Assembly: GCF_010183535.1 (NCBI RefSeq)
Contig: NC_071332.1
Coordinates: 4,402,001 to 4,466,000 of the forward strand
Origin: Caenorhabditis remanei
Taxonomy: Eukaryota > Nematoda > Chromadorea > Rhabditida > Rhabditidae
Length of the DNA stretch: 64,000 bases
Reading direction: 5' to 3'
Both the position numbers and the translations under genes were made by a program. This document shows positions 48,676 to 61,354 of the stretch, piece by piece; within the stretch, counting starts at the first letter, position 1; every line of letters begins with the position of its first letter. Below the pieces are notes generated by a model, which saw nothing but the letters and a program-made list of their open reading frames with translations, was not told the origin of the DNA and made no database searches.

Positions 48676-50050
48676 TCACAAAACCGAACTTCTCGGTGAC
48701 ACACGAATCGTCCGTGTACTTCCAACAGAGTTGCTCACAAAACTGACACTTTTTCGGTGTCGCTGATGTTTTCCAGCCATTGTCCAGAATAATACAAATG
48801 CTCGGAATTCCGGGACGGTAAAGATAACGACAAGACAGTTGATCGTCGAGTGTGTGCTCATTGACATAAGCATATACCAGGTGAAAACTGGAAACATATA
48901 TACAATGTTAATTAGCTGGCGCATTTGGTGTATTACAGTTTTAAAAAGCAAAGAAAAAATGTATGTTTCAAACTACGATAATTTTAAAGACATGATATAC
49001 CTTGGGTCCTTTTGAACGGGAAAAAAAGTGTCGACACAATCAGCATGGCAGGAAGTATTGCAATCGGTGTGGTCATAAACTATAAACATCTGACTGTAAT
49101 CTATTTTACACTGTAATTCTCTACCTGCCCAACCAAACTCTTCAGCGCTGATTTATGCTTCTCCAACGTGGATTTAGATAGGTTCAGTTTACATTGCACA
49201 AGTACTTGATACATCTGGAAAGCTAGCACGGAAACAGTGATTGTAGACTGAATGCATCCTCCCATTATCATTGCAACGAATAGTTGAATCATAATGTTAA
49301 ACTCAAATATATCAAAGTTAGAAAGTGTTTCGAATTTGTGACGGAGATTGGGGTAGTTCTGGAATAGTAATAGTTAACTGTTAAAAACGCTTCATGACCA
49401 GTAAAAGGATTCGTAACTTCCTAGAAATGGAACGTTTTGAAACCAGAAATTTGGAAATTTGGAAACTGTTCATGGTTTACCCTGTTCACCTTGTCAATTA
49501 TTTGATATTCTTCTTCCTTAGTTAGATGTGCAAGATAGAACGGTATTACATAAGTAAAAGTATAGGTCATAAAGAAAAACACAATAGCGTTGTAAATCTT
49601 CTCCGGTAGGACATATTTGTTACTTATTTTTGCGATAGCCTGATGTTTTCTCAAAAAACAGAGATTCAGTACGTTCACTTGGTACCCAACAAAAAATCCG
49701 AGGATAGTCATGAGAAAATGAGGAGTTAAATCGATAAGTTTAATAAGAACTCCTGTACAGTACCCAGACGCCATGGGAAACAATGTTACAGGTTGCATAA
49801 GGAAGGTTAGGTGGATGTCGCATAAGGAACATGTGAGCTGAAAAGAATTTAATAAAAAGTTATCATTAATCTGCCTTACCTGAAATGCAAGCATATAGTA
49901 TCTAAAAGAATCCATTTTTCCTTTATGAAACAACAAAAGGTAGAAGACAAATGTATTAATTATTATAGATATCGAACCCGATATGTAATAATGATGCACA
50001 AGAAACTGGGGAGTTTCAAAATCAACATCCAAAAATATCTCGTCAGTCAT
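48676..50050 (-). CDS. Serpentine receptor class Sri, copy D
   Basis: ATG 50050 (MTDEIFLDVDFETPQFL). The core motifs are intact: HHYYISGSISIIIN, CDIHLTFLMQPVTLFPMASG, NVLNLCFLRKHQAI, STLEKHKSALKSLVGQ and THSTINCLVVIFTVPEFR. The tail SVSFVSNSVGSTR..SPRSSVL is nearly the same as in sri-B. No frame break was found. An upstream in-frame ATG at 50098 would add residues absent from the paralogues. Confidence 0.85.
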
Positions 50051-50714
50051 ATTTAAGCGAAGGTAACTAAAATTTAGAAGTGGAAAAAAAAAATGCAATC
50101 ATTTTTGACATGACAGATGTTTTAGTTTGTTTAAGGTACGAATTTCAATTAATAAGCAATCAAAGTTGAGTGAGTGAACCAAGGATCAAATAAGCAGGGG
50201 GAAAACAAACAAATTTGATCAAGTTGATATTTCCATGAAGTGTTCCATTCTAGGAGGTATTTAGTGGACGGTGGTTGAGAAAGGACAATCATTGTTCGAA
50301 TTTCGGTTCGTTCGAAGATAGGAACATCACCTCGTTTGCCGTTTTGTGTTTTCAGGCCTGTTCAGTCTGAGATAGGTCTGCAACTGATCGGAACCGAAAT
50401 GTCTCCTTGCATTATATATTATATTATTTAAGATTGGAGCATAGTTTCAGAGAATAGTTCTCATGAATTCTGTTAGTAGATTCCAGGTTCCAGTGTTATC
50501 ACAATATAACCTGAATCGATCGTGACCCTCCAATTTTTTTCAGTTTTCTGATAGTTTTCAGTCATTTTATATAGCTATTGGAGAGTTGGAATGAGAATGA
50601 TTGGAAAGATGAGTAATAGAGAAGTGTTTCCTACTAACCGTTTTTTTCAGTTGTGAGTGAAGGGGATGAAGATCGAAGGAAATTTATTGGTCTATATGAA
50701 AATGTCCACTATTT
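50051..50714. other. Intergenic between sri-D and sri-E
   Basis: The part nearest sri-D resembles the sri-B 5' flank. No separate gene. Confidence 0.5.
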
Positions 50715-51979
50715 TCAAGACATCGAGTTCCTGAATGAATTCCTAGTCGCTCGGTTTCCCATAAAAGACACAGATCGACTCTCCATCCTGATTCGCCTCA
50801 ACTTCTTGCCTTCCTCAGTCCAGAATAGAATAATTGTTCTGAATTTGGGAATTGTGAATATCAAGACGAGACAGTTGATAGTAGAGTGAGTGGTCATTAT
50901 CATAAGCATGAACCAAGTGAAAACTGAAAAACAACCGTGATGGAGTCGAATCCTAATATAAATCAAAATATGTACCTTGTGCTCCATCGAATGGGAAAAC
51001 TATAGTTGATACTATTAGCATGGCGGGTAGAACTGCAATCGGGGTTACCATGAACTGAAATAATTTCTTCTTTTGCGCTCTGTTGAGATTTTTTGGGAAA
51101 TAAAGTTTAGCTCCCAACTAACCTGTCCTATCAAACTCCTCAGCGATGACTTATGCTTCTCCAATGTCTCTTTCGACAAACTTGAACTACATAAAACCAG
51201 CGCTTTATACATTTGGAAAGTTAACAAGAAAACTGTGATCACTGACTGTACACAGCCAATCAATACTATTGTAGCGAATGTTTTCATCATAGTGTCAAAC
51301 TCATATATCCCGAAATTTGTCAATTGCAAGAACTTTTCATGGAATAATGGATAATTCTGCAGGATACAGGATACGTAAAGAGGTTGTTTGAGTAAGTATG
51401 GCTTACCACATCTATAATTTTGAACTGCTCATTTCTAGTTTTCCCAGTCAGATGAAATGGGATTGAGTAAGTTATAGGGATCAGCAAGCAACAAATTATA
51501 ATGAAATTATAAATCATCGTGGACAATTTATATTTACCACTGATATTTGAAATAATTTGATGCTTCCGAAGAAAACATATGGTCAGCATGTTGACTTGAA
51601 AACCGACGAGAAATGATAGGATAGTCATGCAGTTGTGAGGCGACAGTAAAGAAAATCTTGGTAAGAGTCCTGCAGCAAATCCGCCGATAACATAAGGGAA
51701 AAATGGCACTAGCTGCATTAGGAACGATAGATGGAAGTCACATAGAAAACATATTATCTAGAAATTTAACAATTGGACTAAAATTATTAGAGAGATGCTC
51801 ACTTGAAACGCTAGCAGGTAGAACCGAAATGTATCCAACCTTCCTTTTCGAAAAATCAATAAATAAAATAAAAACGAGTTCATTAAAATACAGATACTCC
51901 CACTGATATAATAGTGATGAACCAGATACTGTGGGATTTCAAGATCAGTTTTAAGGTAGTTTTCAGATATTTCGGTCAT
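50715..51979 (-). CDS. Serpentine receptor class Sri, copy E
   Basis: ATG 51979 (MTEISENYLKTDLEIPQ). It belongs to the second sri subgroup (E-G), which has CDFHLS-type TM2 and MQLVPFFPYVIGGFAAGLLP in place of PVTLFP. It has NMLTICFLRKHQII, HLTGKTRNEQFKIID, TLEKHKSSLRSLIGQ, STINCLVLIFTIPKFR and the tail ESRSVSFMG..NSFRNSMS. Introns are short and canonical. Confidence 0.83.
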
Positions 51980-52220
51980 TTTCTTGATCTAGAATTTATT
52001 AGAGACGACTACGAGTGAGAAATGAATTAAGACAAATTCACTGAGATTAGAAATCGACTGGAAGGGCAGGTGGTTTTATTCTGATTATTGTTACAAGACA
52101 TCAAGTGTGTTTTAACAATTTTGAATTTTCCTTATTTGAACCAAACAGCTACTAGGTATTACTAAATTTAAAAAAAAAAAAGAATTTTAGTCTGTTGAAT
52201 ACATTTTGAACATATATATT

Positions 52221-53402
52221 TCAAAACATGACATTAGTACTCCGTGTCGTTCGATTTCCCATCAAGGACGTAGATCTGCTGACTAAGATGCTTTTCCTCA
52301 AGTTTCTTCCTTCCCTACTCCAGAAAAAAACAAAAGCACGAAATTCGGGAACTGTGAAAATGACTACCAAGCTATTGATAGTAGAGTGCATGGTCATCAT
52401 CATAAGCATGTACCAAGTGAGAACTGAAACCATTTTTAGAGATGGCTAACTTAAAAATTTGAACTTATAATACCTTGCCCTCCTTCAAACTGAAACACCA
52501 TTGTAAGAACTATAACAACTGCGGGGAAAATTGCAATTGGCGTGGTTAGAAACTGAAAAAAAAAACTATCTTCGTTTTAAAAAGATGAATTTCACTAATA
52601 AACGAACCTGCGCAATCAAACTCTTTAGTGAAGACGTATGTTTCTCTAATGTTGCTTTCGATAACCTCGCACTGTATAGAATGAGAGTTCTATACATCTG
52701 GAATACCAGTATAGAAACTGTGGTAGCTGAGTGGACACATCCAAATGAGCCCATAATAGAGAATATCTTCATCATAGTGTCAAACTCATAAATTTCAAAG
52801 TTGGATAGTTTTTCGAATTTTGCACGATACAGCGGATATTTTTGATCAATAATTTGAAATTGCTCCTCTTTTGTTTTCCCCGTCAGATGAAACGGGACAG
52901 AATGGGTGAATGGGATTAACAAACAAAAGAAAACTAGAAAATTGTAAACTCTTTGTGATAGTTTATATTTCCCTCCAATCTTTGAAATCGCTCTATGCTT
53001 TCTCAAAAAGCAAATTGTCAGCATGTTAGTCTGAAATCCAACCAAGAACGATAAGATAGTCATGCAGTAGTGAGGTGTCAGTATAGAAAATGTTGGTAAA
53101 AGTCCCACAGCAAATCCACCAACAATATAAGGGAAGAATGGAACTAACTGCATTAGGATGGATAGATGGAAGTCACAAGAGAAACATATAATCTGAAAAT
53201 TGAGATGAAATGAAAAAATTATAGCGCTACCCACCTGAAACGCTAAAAGATAAAACCTGAAAGTATCCAGTCTTCCTTTTCGAAATATCAATAAATAAAA
53301 AACAAAGAAATTCATAACAATACACAAACTCCCACTGATAAAATAGTGATGAATCAGAAAATTGGGAATTTCGAGATCAGTGTCCAGATAATTCTGAGGC
53401 AT
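52221..53402 (-). CDS. Serpentine receptor class Sri, copy F
   Basis: ATG 53402 (MPQNYLDTDLEIPNFL). It has MQLVPFFPYIVGGFAVGLLP, NMLTICFLRKHRAI, HLTGKTKEEQFQIIDQKYPL, TLEKHTSSLKSLIAQ and HSTINSLVVIFTVPEFRAF, ending at 52221. The intron found in its neighbours after the QIID segment is missing, so this exon is continuous across that point. No frame break. Confidence 0.84.
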
Positions 53403-53559
53403 CTTTCTCTCAGAATAAGGATCTTTAGAACAAACTGAGAATTCGATTTTCTTAAATTTTAGGAAAACAACAACATGTTCAAAGAATATATTTCATACCT
53501 CGTGCAAAGTTGAACCCTATACTTATAAACATATTTTGCGCGTTCTTTATGTTATGTAT

Positions 53560-54807
53560 TAGGTTGTCCCAAAAGTTTTCGAACATAGTTTTGTTATTCT
53601 GCTATAGGAAAGAGAGCAAGAATCAAACCAAATAGTGCACGTTTTCCATTATATAAGACGTCGGGTGTATTGACAATAACATTCATTTCTTCTGGCTGCC
53701 TTCTCTCAATGAACGCGGCACCAATCTTTGTCCCCGACCGAATTCATATTCGTCATGTCATTTTATTTTTGTTTCTATCTAACTCCAAAATCACTGAGAT
53801 TGAAGAACGTATGGTTGAAGTTTAAAAGGATAATGCCCCCAACGGCAGACAATTAGCCGTTGGGTTCATTGTTTCAAAAATAATGATTTTTCTTTGGCCG
53901 AAGAAGCACGTTCTGGAAGACCAGTGGAGTTGGACATTGACAAGCTACGGGAGGTAGTGGAAAGTGACCCATTTCAATCCATTCGCGAACTGGCAACAAT
54001 AATGGGCTCTACCCACTCTGCGGTAGAAAGAGGACTGGGAGCTCTTGGCAAGCTAAAAAAAATGGGAAGATGGATACCACACAAATTGTCTAACTTTGAC
54101 CTTGAGCGCCAAGTAGAGATGTCACTGCAACTTCTAACCCTCCATCCTAATTTCAACTGGCTGGATCATTTGGTTACGTCGGACGAGAAGTGGGTCTTAT
54201 AAGAAAACCACCACAGGAGAGCCCAGTGGGTTGATGCTGATAAACAGCCAGAGGATGTCATCAAACAGGAGTTTAACCTTAAGAAAATATTGCTCTCCGT
54301 CTGGTGGTCTGTTCATGGACTGCTTTATTGGGAACTGCTTCCCGAGGGAAAAAATATCACCGCCGACTACTATTCTTCTCAATTACAAAAGGTGAAGTCC
54401 AAACTGAAAACCTCCCCTCTACACGGTCACGGAGTCCGCTACCTCCATGACAACGCAAAACCACACACCGCAAAGACGATAAAGTCTCTCCTGGCTACAT
54501 TGCACTGGACAGTCCTTACTCACCCTCCGTACAGCCCTGACCTCGCTCCTTCGGATTACCATTTGTTCAGCGACATGCATCGATCCCTTGTAGGCTAGGA
54601 CTTCAAAACAAAGTCAGAGGTCGAAAAATGGGTGAAAAAGTATTTTGACTCGAAGCAGCCTGAGTTTTAGGGGAAAGGTATTGCATCTCTACCTACTAAA
54701 TGGCAAACAGTCGTGGATAAAGGTGGTCACTATGTTTGATTTTTGTAATTTTCTGGCTTTGAATAATTTTGATTTCAATAATGTTCGAAAACTTATGGGA
54801 CAACCTA
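53560..54807 (+). mobile_element. Mariner-type DNA transposon, dead copy
   Basis: It starts TAGGTTGTCCCAAAAGTTTT and ends with the inverted GGGACAACCTA, with TA at both ends. At 1.25 kb it has normal mariner length. It lies between sri-F and sri-G. Confidence 0.93.
53710..54741 (+). pseudogene. Mariner transposase remnant (DD34D type)
   Basis: The helix-turn-helix part reads RSGRPVELDIDKLREVVESD and STHSAVERGLG. TSDEKW carries the first Asp, HDNAKPHT the second and YSPDLAPSDYHLF the third. The frame is broken by stops near 53824, 54198, 54597 and 54668 and a frameshift around 53860-53890, so it cannot make an active enzyme. Confidence 0.9.
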
Positions 54808-54889
54808 ATAAATTGGGTTTTGGTCGGAAATCAAACCAAATTAAGTTTCCAACAACTATTTTGTTTTCATTCAGTTTATTTATACGTAT

Positions 54890-56089
54890 TTATAACACAA
54901 AAGTATTCCTAACAGTCCGAGTGCCCACCAATGACGTAGATCTGCTTACTAATCTACTCTGCCTCCATCTCCTTCCTTCCTTACTCCAAAATAATACAAA
55001 AGCGCGGAATTCTGGGAAGGTGAATATCACGACAAGGCAATTGATAGTAGAGTGGGTGGTCATTATCATGAGTAGATACCAGGTGAAAACTGGAAATCTT
55101 AATTTTTAGAAGGGTTGTCCAGTTGCTTACCCAACTTACCTTGCGCCCCTTCAAATGGAACCACTATTGTTAACACTATCATTACAGATGGTAGAATTGC
55201 AATCGGTGTGGTTAGAAACTTAAATTACTTTTTGTTCTTAGTAGAAATCCGCAAACCTACATACCTGCCCAATCAAACTCTTTAGTGATGACTTGTGCTT
55301 TTCCAGTGTGGCTTTCGACAAGCTTAGGCTACATAAAATTAGAGCATGATACATTTGAAATACTAATACAGAAACTGTGGATACTGAATGGACACATCCA
55401 AATGATACCATTGCTGAGAAGGTTTTCATCATGATATCAAACTCATAAATTTCAAAGTTGGATAGTTTCTCGAATTTTGAACGGAATAACGGGTATTTTA
55501 TATCTATAATTTGAAATTGCTCTTCTTTAGTTTTCCCTGTCAGATGAAATGGTATAGAATAGGAAAATGGGATAAGCAAACAACTAATTGCAATACAATT
55601 ATAAACTTTTTTCGATATCGCATACTTCCCACTCATTCTAGTAATTGCTCGGTGCTTTCTTAAGAAACAAATAGTCAGTGTGTTAATCTGAAATCCCACT
55701 AAAAACGATAGTATAGTCATGCAATAGTGAGGTGTCAAAATTGAATGTCTTGGTAGAATCCCGACTGCAAATCCACCAACAATATAGGGGAAGAAGGGGA
55801 CTAATTGCATAAGGAAAGATAGATGGAAGTCACTGGAGAAACATATTAACTGAAAATTTAAATAGTTTAAAGATGAGGATTAGGAAATAGAGAGATGAAA
55901 GCCTACCTGAAAAGCTAACAGGTAAAATCTGAAAGTGTCAAGCCTTCCTTTTCGAAAAACTAATAAATAAATGACGAACGTGTTCATAGCAATACACAAA
56001 CTCCCGCTAATATAATAATGATGAATTAAAAATTGGGGAATTTCGAGATCAGTTTCCAGGTAGTTGTCGGACATTTGTAAATAACTCAT
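54890..56089 (-). CDS. Serpentine receptor class Sri, copy G
   Basis: ATG at 56089 (MSYLQMSDNYLE), or at 56074 to match its paralogues. It has FLIHHYYISGSLCIAMN, MQLVPFFPYIVGGFAVGILP, NTLTICFLRKHRAI, HLTGKTKEEQFQIID, TLEKHKSSLKSLIGQ and THSTINCLVVIFTFPEFRAF. The tail SRSTSLVGTRTVRNTFVL is followed by TAA at 54890. It is close to sri-F and appears intact. Its downstream end abuts the mariner. Confidence 0.83.
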
Positions 56090-57961
56090 TTATAGTCTGA
56101 ATCAATAAAAATATATTGGAAATTCTAAGTATAGCTGAGTTTAGTTTCAAGTCTTATAGCATAACTTTGGAAAGCCGCAGTCGATTTTTCAAACTCAAAG
56201 TTATAAGAAACGCGTAAAAAAATATGTAGTTTCGTGTTTTGTTATGATATATAATTATTCAAACATACGTTTTATAGAAACACATCAATTTGAATATTTT
56301 TTTGAAGTAATTCAAGTCAAATCGTCACTTATTTCAGATGTATTCTTGGAAACGGTTATTTCGCAGAGGAGATAACTTGTTTTGGAACTTCGAATCAAGA
56401 AAATAAATGGTAAATTTTTAGTAGGTTATATCTTGTTGGTCAAAAAATGGATCCATGGCGTTTTGAAACCGATAAATTCAAAAACCGGGAAACTTAGGAC
56501 ATTTCGAAACTTTTTGATTCCTCTTCAAGATATAAGACGGTTGAAATTTCAAAATTTTTTGCTAGCGAACTAAAAAACGAATTTCATAATCTGTACTGAA
56601 AATACAATATTTCCGTTAATTTGAAAGATTTTGCAATAAAGATCATAATTTTTTTTGCGTTCTCACCTCCTTTAAGTAAGAAAAAATGAAGTTGATCAAA
56701 ATCTAATTACAGAATCTAGGTGAATATTCATCGAAAATTATCATCTTTGTCAGTTTATCCACTCGATGAACATCAGATTTGAATCCACGTAAGCGAAAAT
56801 AATCATAAATAAAATTTGACAATATGAAACTGTGGATTTTCAATTTTCCACGTGACCTTTTATACAATGTTGTTGTTTAGTACAGAATCGGTACTTTTGA
56901 ATAAATTTAGAGAAAACCTTTTTTCACGTGACCTTTTATGCAGAGTACAGAATCGGTATGAATACCGAATCTGGAGAAATTTCTTGGTACAGAATCGGTA
57001 TCGATACCGATTCTGTACTTTGGAAAACACTTTGAAAAAAAGTACAGAAAATGACGTGAACAGATCAAAGTGAAGCAAAATTGTTCTACATCATGGTTTT
57101 TCACACATTTTTGAACGAAGTCTAAAACTAAGAAATGAATATGTACTAGTACAGAATTTCTCAATTTTTAAGAAAATAAATTCGTGAGCAAGAAATTTTG
57201 AAATTTCAACCGTCTTATATTACGAAACACTGACATTCTGATATATGATTATTGATAACCGACAAATTCAAAAGTTACAACTTTTGGGAACTTGGACAAT
57301 TCGGCAACAAGCATTCTGAAACCAAACATAATTTTACATTGGTTTTAGAACGTCTTGGTTCAAAACACCCTGTGCAAAAATAAAATACTCACAAGCAAAA
57401 CTTAATACATAGTGGTCTCATTTTAAGACAATTCTCAATTATTGTTTCTACAAAAAATCCCGTAATGCATGGGTATGTCGGAAATATTTCATGCATTTCG
57501 GCCCCTCTTCGGTATAAGGAAACATTCATATTATTGAGAATCCTCTCAGCTTTCTGGTTAAAAGTGTGATCTACGTATAAAACCTCAGGCCACAATGTAC
57601 TTATTATCAGAACGTTGATTCGATATTTTATGACTTCGATTATTAGTTAACCACTCAGAAGGCAGAAAAGTTTCAATATTAAATTCTTATTAAAAAAACC
57701 ATCTATCACACCCTAATCAAACGAATAGTGATCTTCTAAGACAACAAAAATCATATCATCTTTTATGTATATCATTGGTATCTCTTCTCATGTTCACCCC
57801 AGTTTTTTCTCATATGTATACAATTTTTTTCATTTTTCACGTTTTGTACTTCAACATAGAATAGATACAAGAAAACATCCTACTGACAATCAAATCACGT
57901 CTATTACCGGTCAAAATTAGAAGAAAGTGGAATTTTGAATCCAAAGATCATTCAATTATCT
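56090..57961. other. Intergenic between the sri array and the cysteine-rich genes
   Basis: It contains the inverted repeat at 56526-57226. The rest is AT-rich with no gene supported. Confidence 0.5.
56526..57226. repeat. 0.7-kb foldback element with palindromic core
   Basis: The outer segments ATATAAGACGGTTGAAATTT (left) and AAATTTCAACCGTCTTATAT (right) are inverted copies. Inside, ACAGAATCGGTA motifs recur in both orientations, including a perfect 32-bp palindrome at 56987-57018. No coding capacity. Confidence 0.75.
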
Positions 57962-59345
57962 TTAATTATCGGGCGCCTCTTCTGAACCAAGGGTGATCCT
58001 GTGATCTTCTTCGCAGTAGATCGAATTGGCTTTTTGGGATTTCTGAAAGTAGATCAAAAGTTTAGAAACTATACATTACTGACTAACCTGCTCCCATTTA
58101 AACTGTAGGATTCCAAGTTTGTCGTCACACTCGTTTCGAATCGCTTCTTTCACGCATGGGTTGATTGATTTCCACTTTTGACAGGCCTCTTTAGGAGTCT
58201 AAAGTTTAATTTAACTTTCAGCATGATAAATTCAATTACTCACTCGATTATTTTCATTGAAAATCTCTCCAAGACACGGGACATCATTCCTTCTCTCGTA
58301 GAGACGGTCCGCGCACTCGGAGAACTCTTTCGTGTAGTAATAGATGAAACCGCAGATGCTGATGTCGTTGAGGATTCTTCGGATAGCTCGACATTTGATC
58401 TCACGAGCGCATTGCTAAAAAATAATGAGATTGAAGAAACATATACAGTTCGGGACCGATTTAGGCAAAGATACAGTACTAAATAAAAAATAATCAATTT
58501 TGAAAGTGATTCACGGTATACCAGTAATCACAAGGTTTCAAAACTTTTAGAATATGTAGATCAAATCGAGATCTTCATTTTTGTAGTTGACAACTTTTTG
58601 ATAGCTATTCACGTTTTTGAGATATGCGCCTTCAAAGTTGGGGAGCGAGAGAGTGTGCGAAAAGAGGAGGGTGTCTAGCTTCTCTGCGCCTCTATCCCTC
58701 CTTCTCCAGGTGTGTATCTTTGAAGACGCATATCTCGAAAGCGTGAATAGATATCAAAAAGTTAACTACAAAAATGGAGAGCTGGATTTGATCTACAAAA
58801 TCATATTAAATTCAAAATGTTTGAAAGATATATAAACGAGTTACGGATGTACAAAACTTGTGATGTTTTTATTTAAAAAATGGCAACAATTTAAAGTGTT
58901 TTTAAAAAAGTTGTTAAAGTTTGTTCACCGTTTAGAATTTTGAATAGTTTATGGTATCGCCTGATCCTTTATACCTTATACAGTAGTTTTTTTTATAGAA
59001 AAACTATGAGACTCACCAAAGTGACAAAGCACAATCCTCCGAGTGGCTCATAATCTTCGGGTCGCCTCAATAGAATACTCGTATGATTCAAACTTGCTGC
59101 AGCTGCTCCAAGCTCATCGTCTTTCTGAAATTTCTCATTTTCCAAATAATTTTTCCTCCCATTCAGATACTTACCTTTGCACACTCCATAGCTATCGCCG
59201 CATGCTTCCTCGTACAAAATCCAGGATCCGGCATTTTGGATTGTAATCCAAACATGTAGATGGCTACCACGGAACCGACGATCAGTGAAATACATAAGCA
59301 ACAGGAGAGGTTTAGGATTATACACAGTTTCGTAGATCGCTTCAT
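57962..59345 (-). CDS. Cysteine-rich T20D4.11/DUF19-like protein with N-terminal anchor, copy 1
   Basis: ATG 59345. Residues 5-35 are one hydrophobic segment (LCIILNLSCCLCISLIVGS), a signal anchor. The ectodomain follows as short exons with paired cysteines: FCTRKHAAIAMECAK; KDDELGAAAASLNH; CAREIKCR..ISICGFIYYYTKEFSECAD; ACQKWKSINPCVKEAIRNEC; and a last exon ending EEAPDN at 57962. The CxxW..I..C spacing is that of nematode T20D4.11-like domains. Function unknown; probably secreted or membrane-bound, facing outside. A foldback repeat sits in its second intron. Confidence 0.75.
58535..58850. repeat. Foldback element in an intron of cysteine-rich gene 1
   Basis: The arms CATTTTTGTAGTTGACAACTTTTTGATA / TATCAAAAAGTTAACTACAAAAATG are inverted copies. 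Further in, GAGATATGCGCCTTCAAA faces TTTGAAGACGCATATCTC around a centre near 58693. A truncated relative lies at 25805-26045. Confidence 0.9.
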
Positions 59346-61354
59346 TTTTTCTGAAATTCTGAAATTAGATAATGGTAAATAGATAAATTAGGAATTTACG
59401 GTGTCTAGACATCAAATAGTATTCGGCATACAATTTCAACAACTTCAACAATACATAAAACACGCAGGATGTCGTGAAAAACAGAACATTTTTGATTCAG
59501 TAAAGTCCAAAAGGAATGGAATCCCAATTAAGAAAAGAGTGAATGGTTTTAATTGAAAAATTTACAAGAGCGGTCTCGTCCAGCGAGAAAAAGTGCGTGC
59601 GGACTTTTGTAGTTTTTGAATAGATCTATGGTCTAGAGGAAAGTGAGGAAGATTTTGAGGGGTTTTTTAGTTATATGGAGATATTCCGAATAGATTTTTG
59701 GATTTTTTCAGCCGAGTTACAGTACCGGTCAAAAGGTTGTAAACTTTGGGCGTTTTCAGTTGAAACTGTCCAACATCAAGAGTGTTTTATGGTAATACTG
59801 ATTGTCCCACAAAATAAATTTTTATGGATCGAACAGGCCAAGAGAAGAGCTCCATTTTTGTAGTTGACAAAACTTTTTGAGCTGTGGTTTTAAAACGACC
59901 ATAACTCTCTTTTGAGTGTCTATACAAAAAAGTTGTCAACTATAAAAGTGAAGCACTACTTTTAATCTCTACGATCCATTAAAAACTTTCTTAGTGGGAT
60001 AATCAGTATTACCTTGACACATTCTCAAAATTGTACAAGGATTTTTGGTTCAAAAGTCTAGAACTATGAGGAAACGTCATGTTAAATGATGATCAAGGAG
60101 AAGTCATGAAGACAGTTTCAGAATGCTAACGATTAGTCAAACAAATGTTCCAATTAAATTTCAAAAAACTGAAAAACTCCTGCTTTCTGATTGTCAGCCC
60201 AACTTTGAAAGCGGATTCTGACACCTTACAACCGGAGTCACCTTATATTTTATCTAGAACACTATGTTTTTGTCACACCTATCCCTGATTCACAGAAATC
60301 CCATATAACGTCCAAAAATACCGTTCATTGAACATCGAATGATATCTATCGGTACGTTTTCGTTTTTTCTGCCGGTACGAATCAGCCCGATGACGGTTAG
60401 AGAACGGAAACGAAATGTTTGAAAGGTTTCTATCTGAAGAATTCAAGGTCAAAATCGAATCAATTAATCAAAATGAACCAATTTGGATTGAACTCTGTTC
60501 TAATCTTTTTTACATGGGAACTATGTTGAAACAAGGAGATCCAAAAAGTCAAAAACGCTAGTGTCAAAAAGATGAAGAACCAATTGCTATCAATCAGGAA
60601 AACGGAAAGACAATCATTTCTTCTTTGGAAGAAAGGTTGATGGGGGGATGAGACGGAAAGTGAAAAATTGATAGGGCAAGGAGGAGTTTTCCTACGGAAC
60701 TATCGGGAGGGGACAAGACAACAAAAATAAATGTGTGGCACGTGATGTCTAGATTTTTTCCAATCTAGGAAGATTCTGGAATCTTAGATAAGGCTAGACA
60801 AAAAGTTGTATATCGTTAACACCCTGATTGAGTGATCGCTATGATTTTTGATTTCTTGGTTCATATCGAACTTTTTATATCTTAGAACCCAAAATCGCCT
60901 GACTTGGTTCGACCCGGTGCCCATGAACACGCCCACGAATGTTTCGAATCTTTCGATTAAAACAAAAGTATATTCCAGAGTACTTCTCTATGTAGTCAAC
61001 TGACCACGATCGCTTAATTAACAGGCTCCGCCCCCTTCTCTCTGAATTTGTTCGCATCATCGGTCACACCGCAACCAGTTGGGGGTCTCGAACAAAAACA
61101 GCTTCGGGCTTAAAATTAAGTATTAGATGGTGAGAGAAAAGAACAGTGTTTGATTGGGGAAAACGAGGCAGGCAACTGTTTAGACGTCGTCGCGGCGTGA
61201 ATTAGTTCAAATGTTGACGAAAATGTGAAGGACCGCCTAACAAGCTAATTTGATCAGATCGATACGATTTTATTTGTTTTGAAATTTTCATCAATTGGAA
61301 AAAAGAAAAATCGAAAATTGAGGGAAACAATTTATGTATACAAACAAAAAATTA
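59346..61354. other. Intergenic between cysteine-rich genes 1 and 2
   Basis: It holds a foldback element at 59789-60013. Otherwise no gene or RNA is recognised in the 2 kb. Confidence 0.5.
59789..60013. repeat. 225-bp foldback element
   Basis: GGTAATACTGATTGTCCCAC on the left and GTGGGATAATCAGTATTACC on the right are inverted termini. TTTTGTAGTTGACAAAACTTTTT and AAAAAGTTGTCAACTATAAAA form the inner arms. The inner arm text resembles the foldbacks at 25805 and 58535. Confidence 0.85.
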
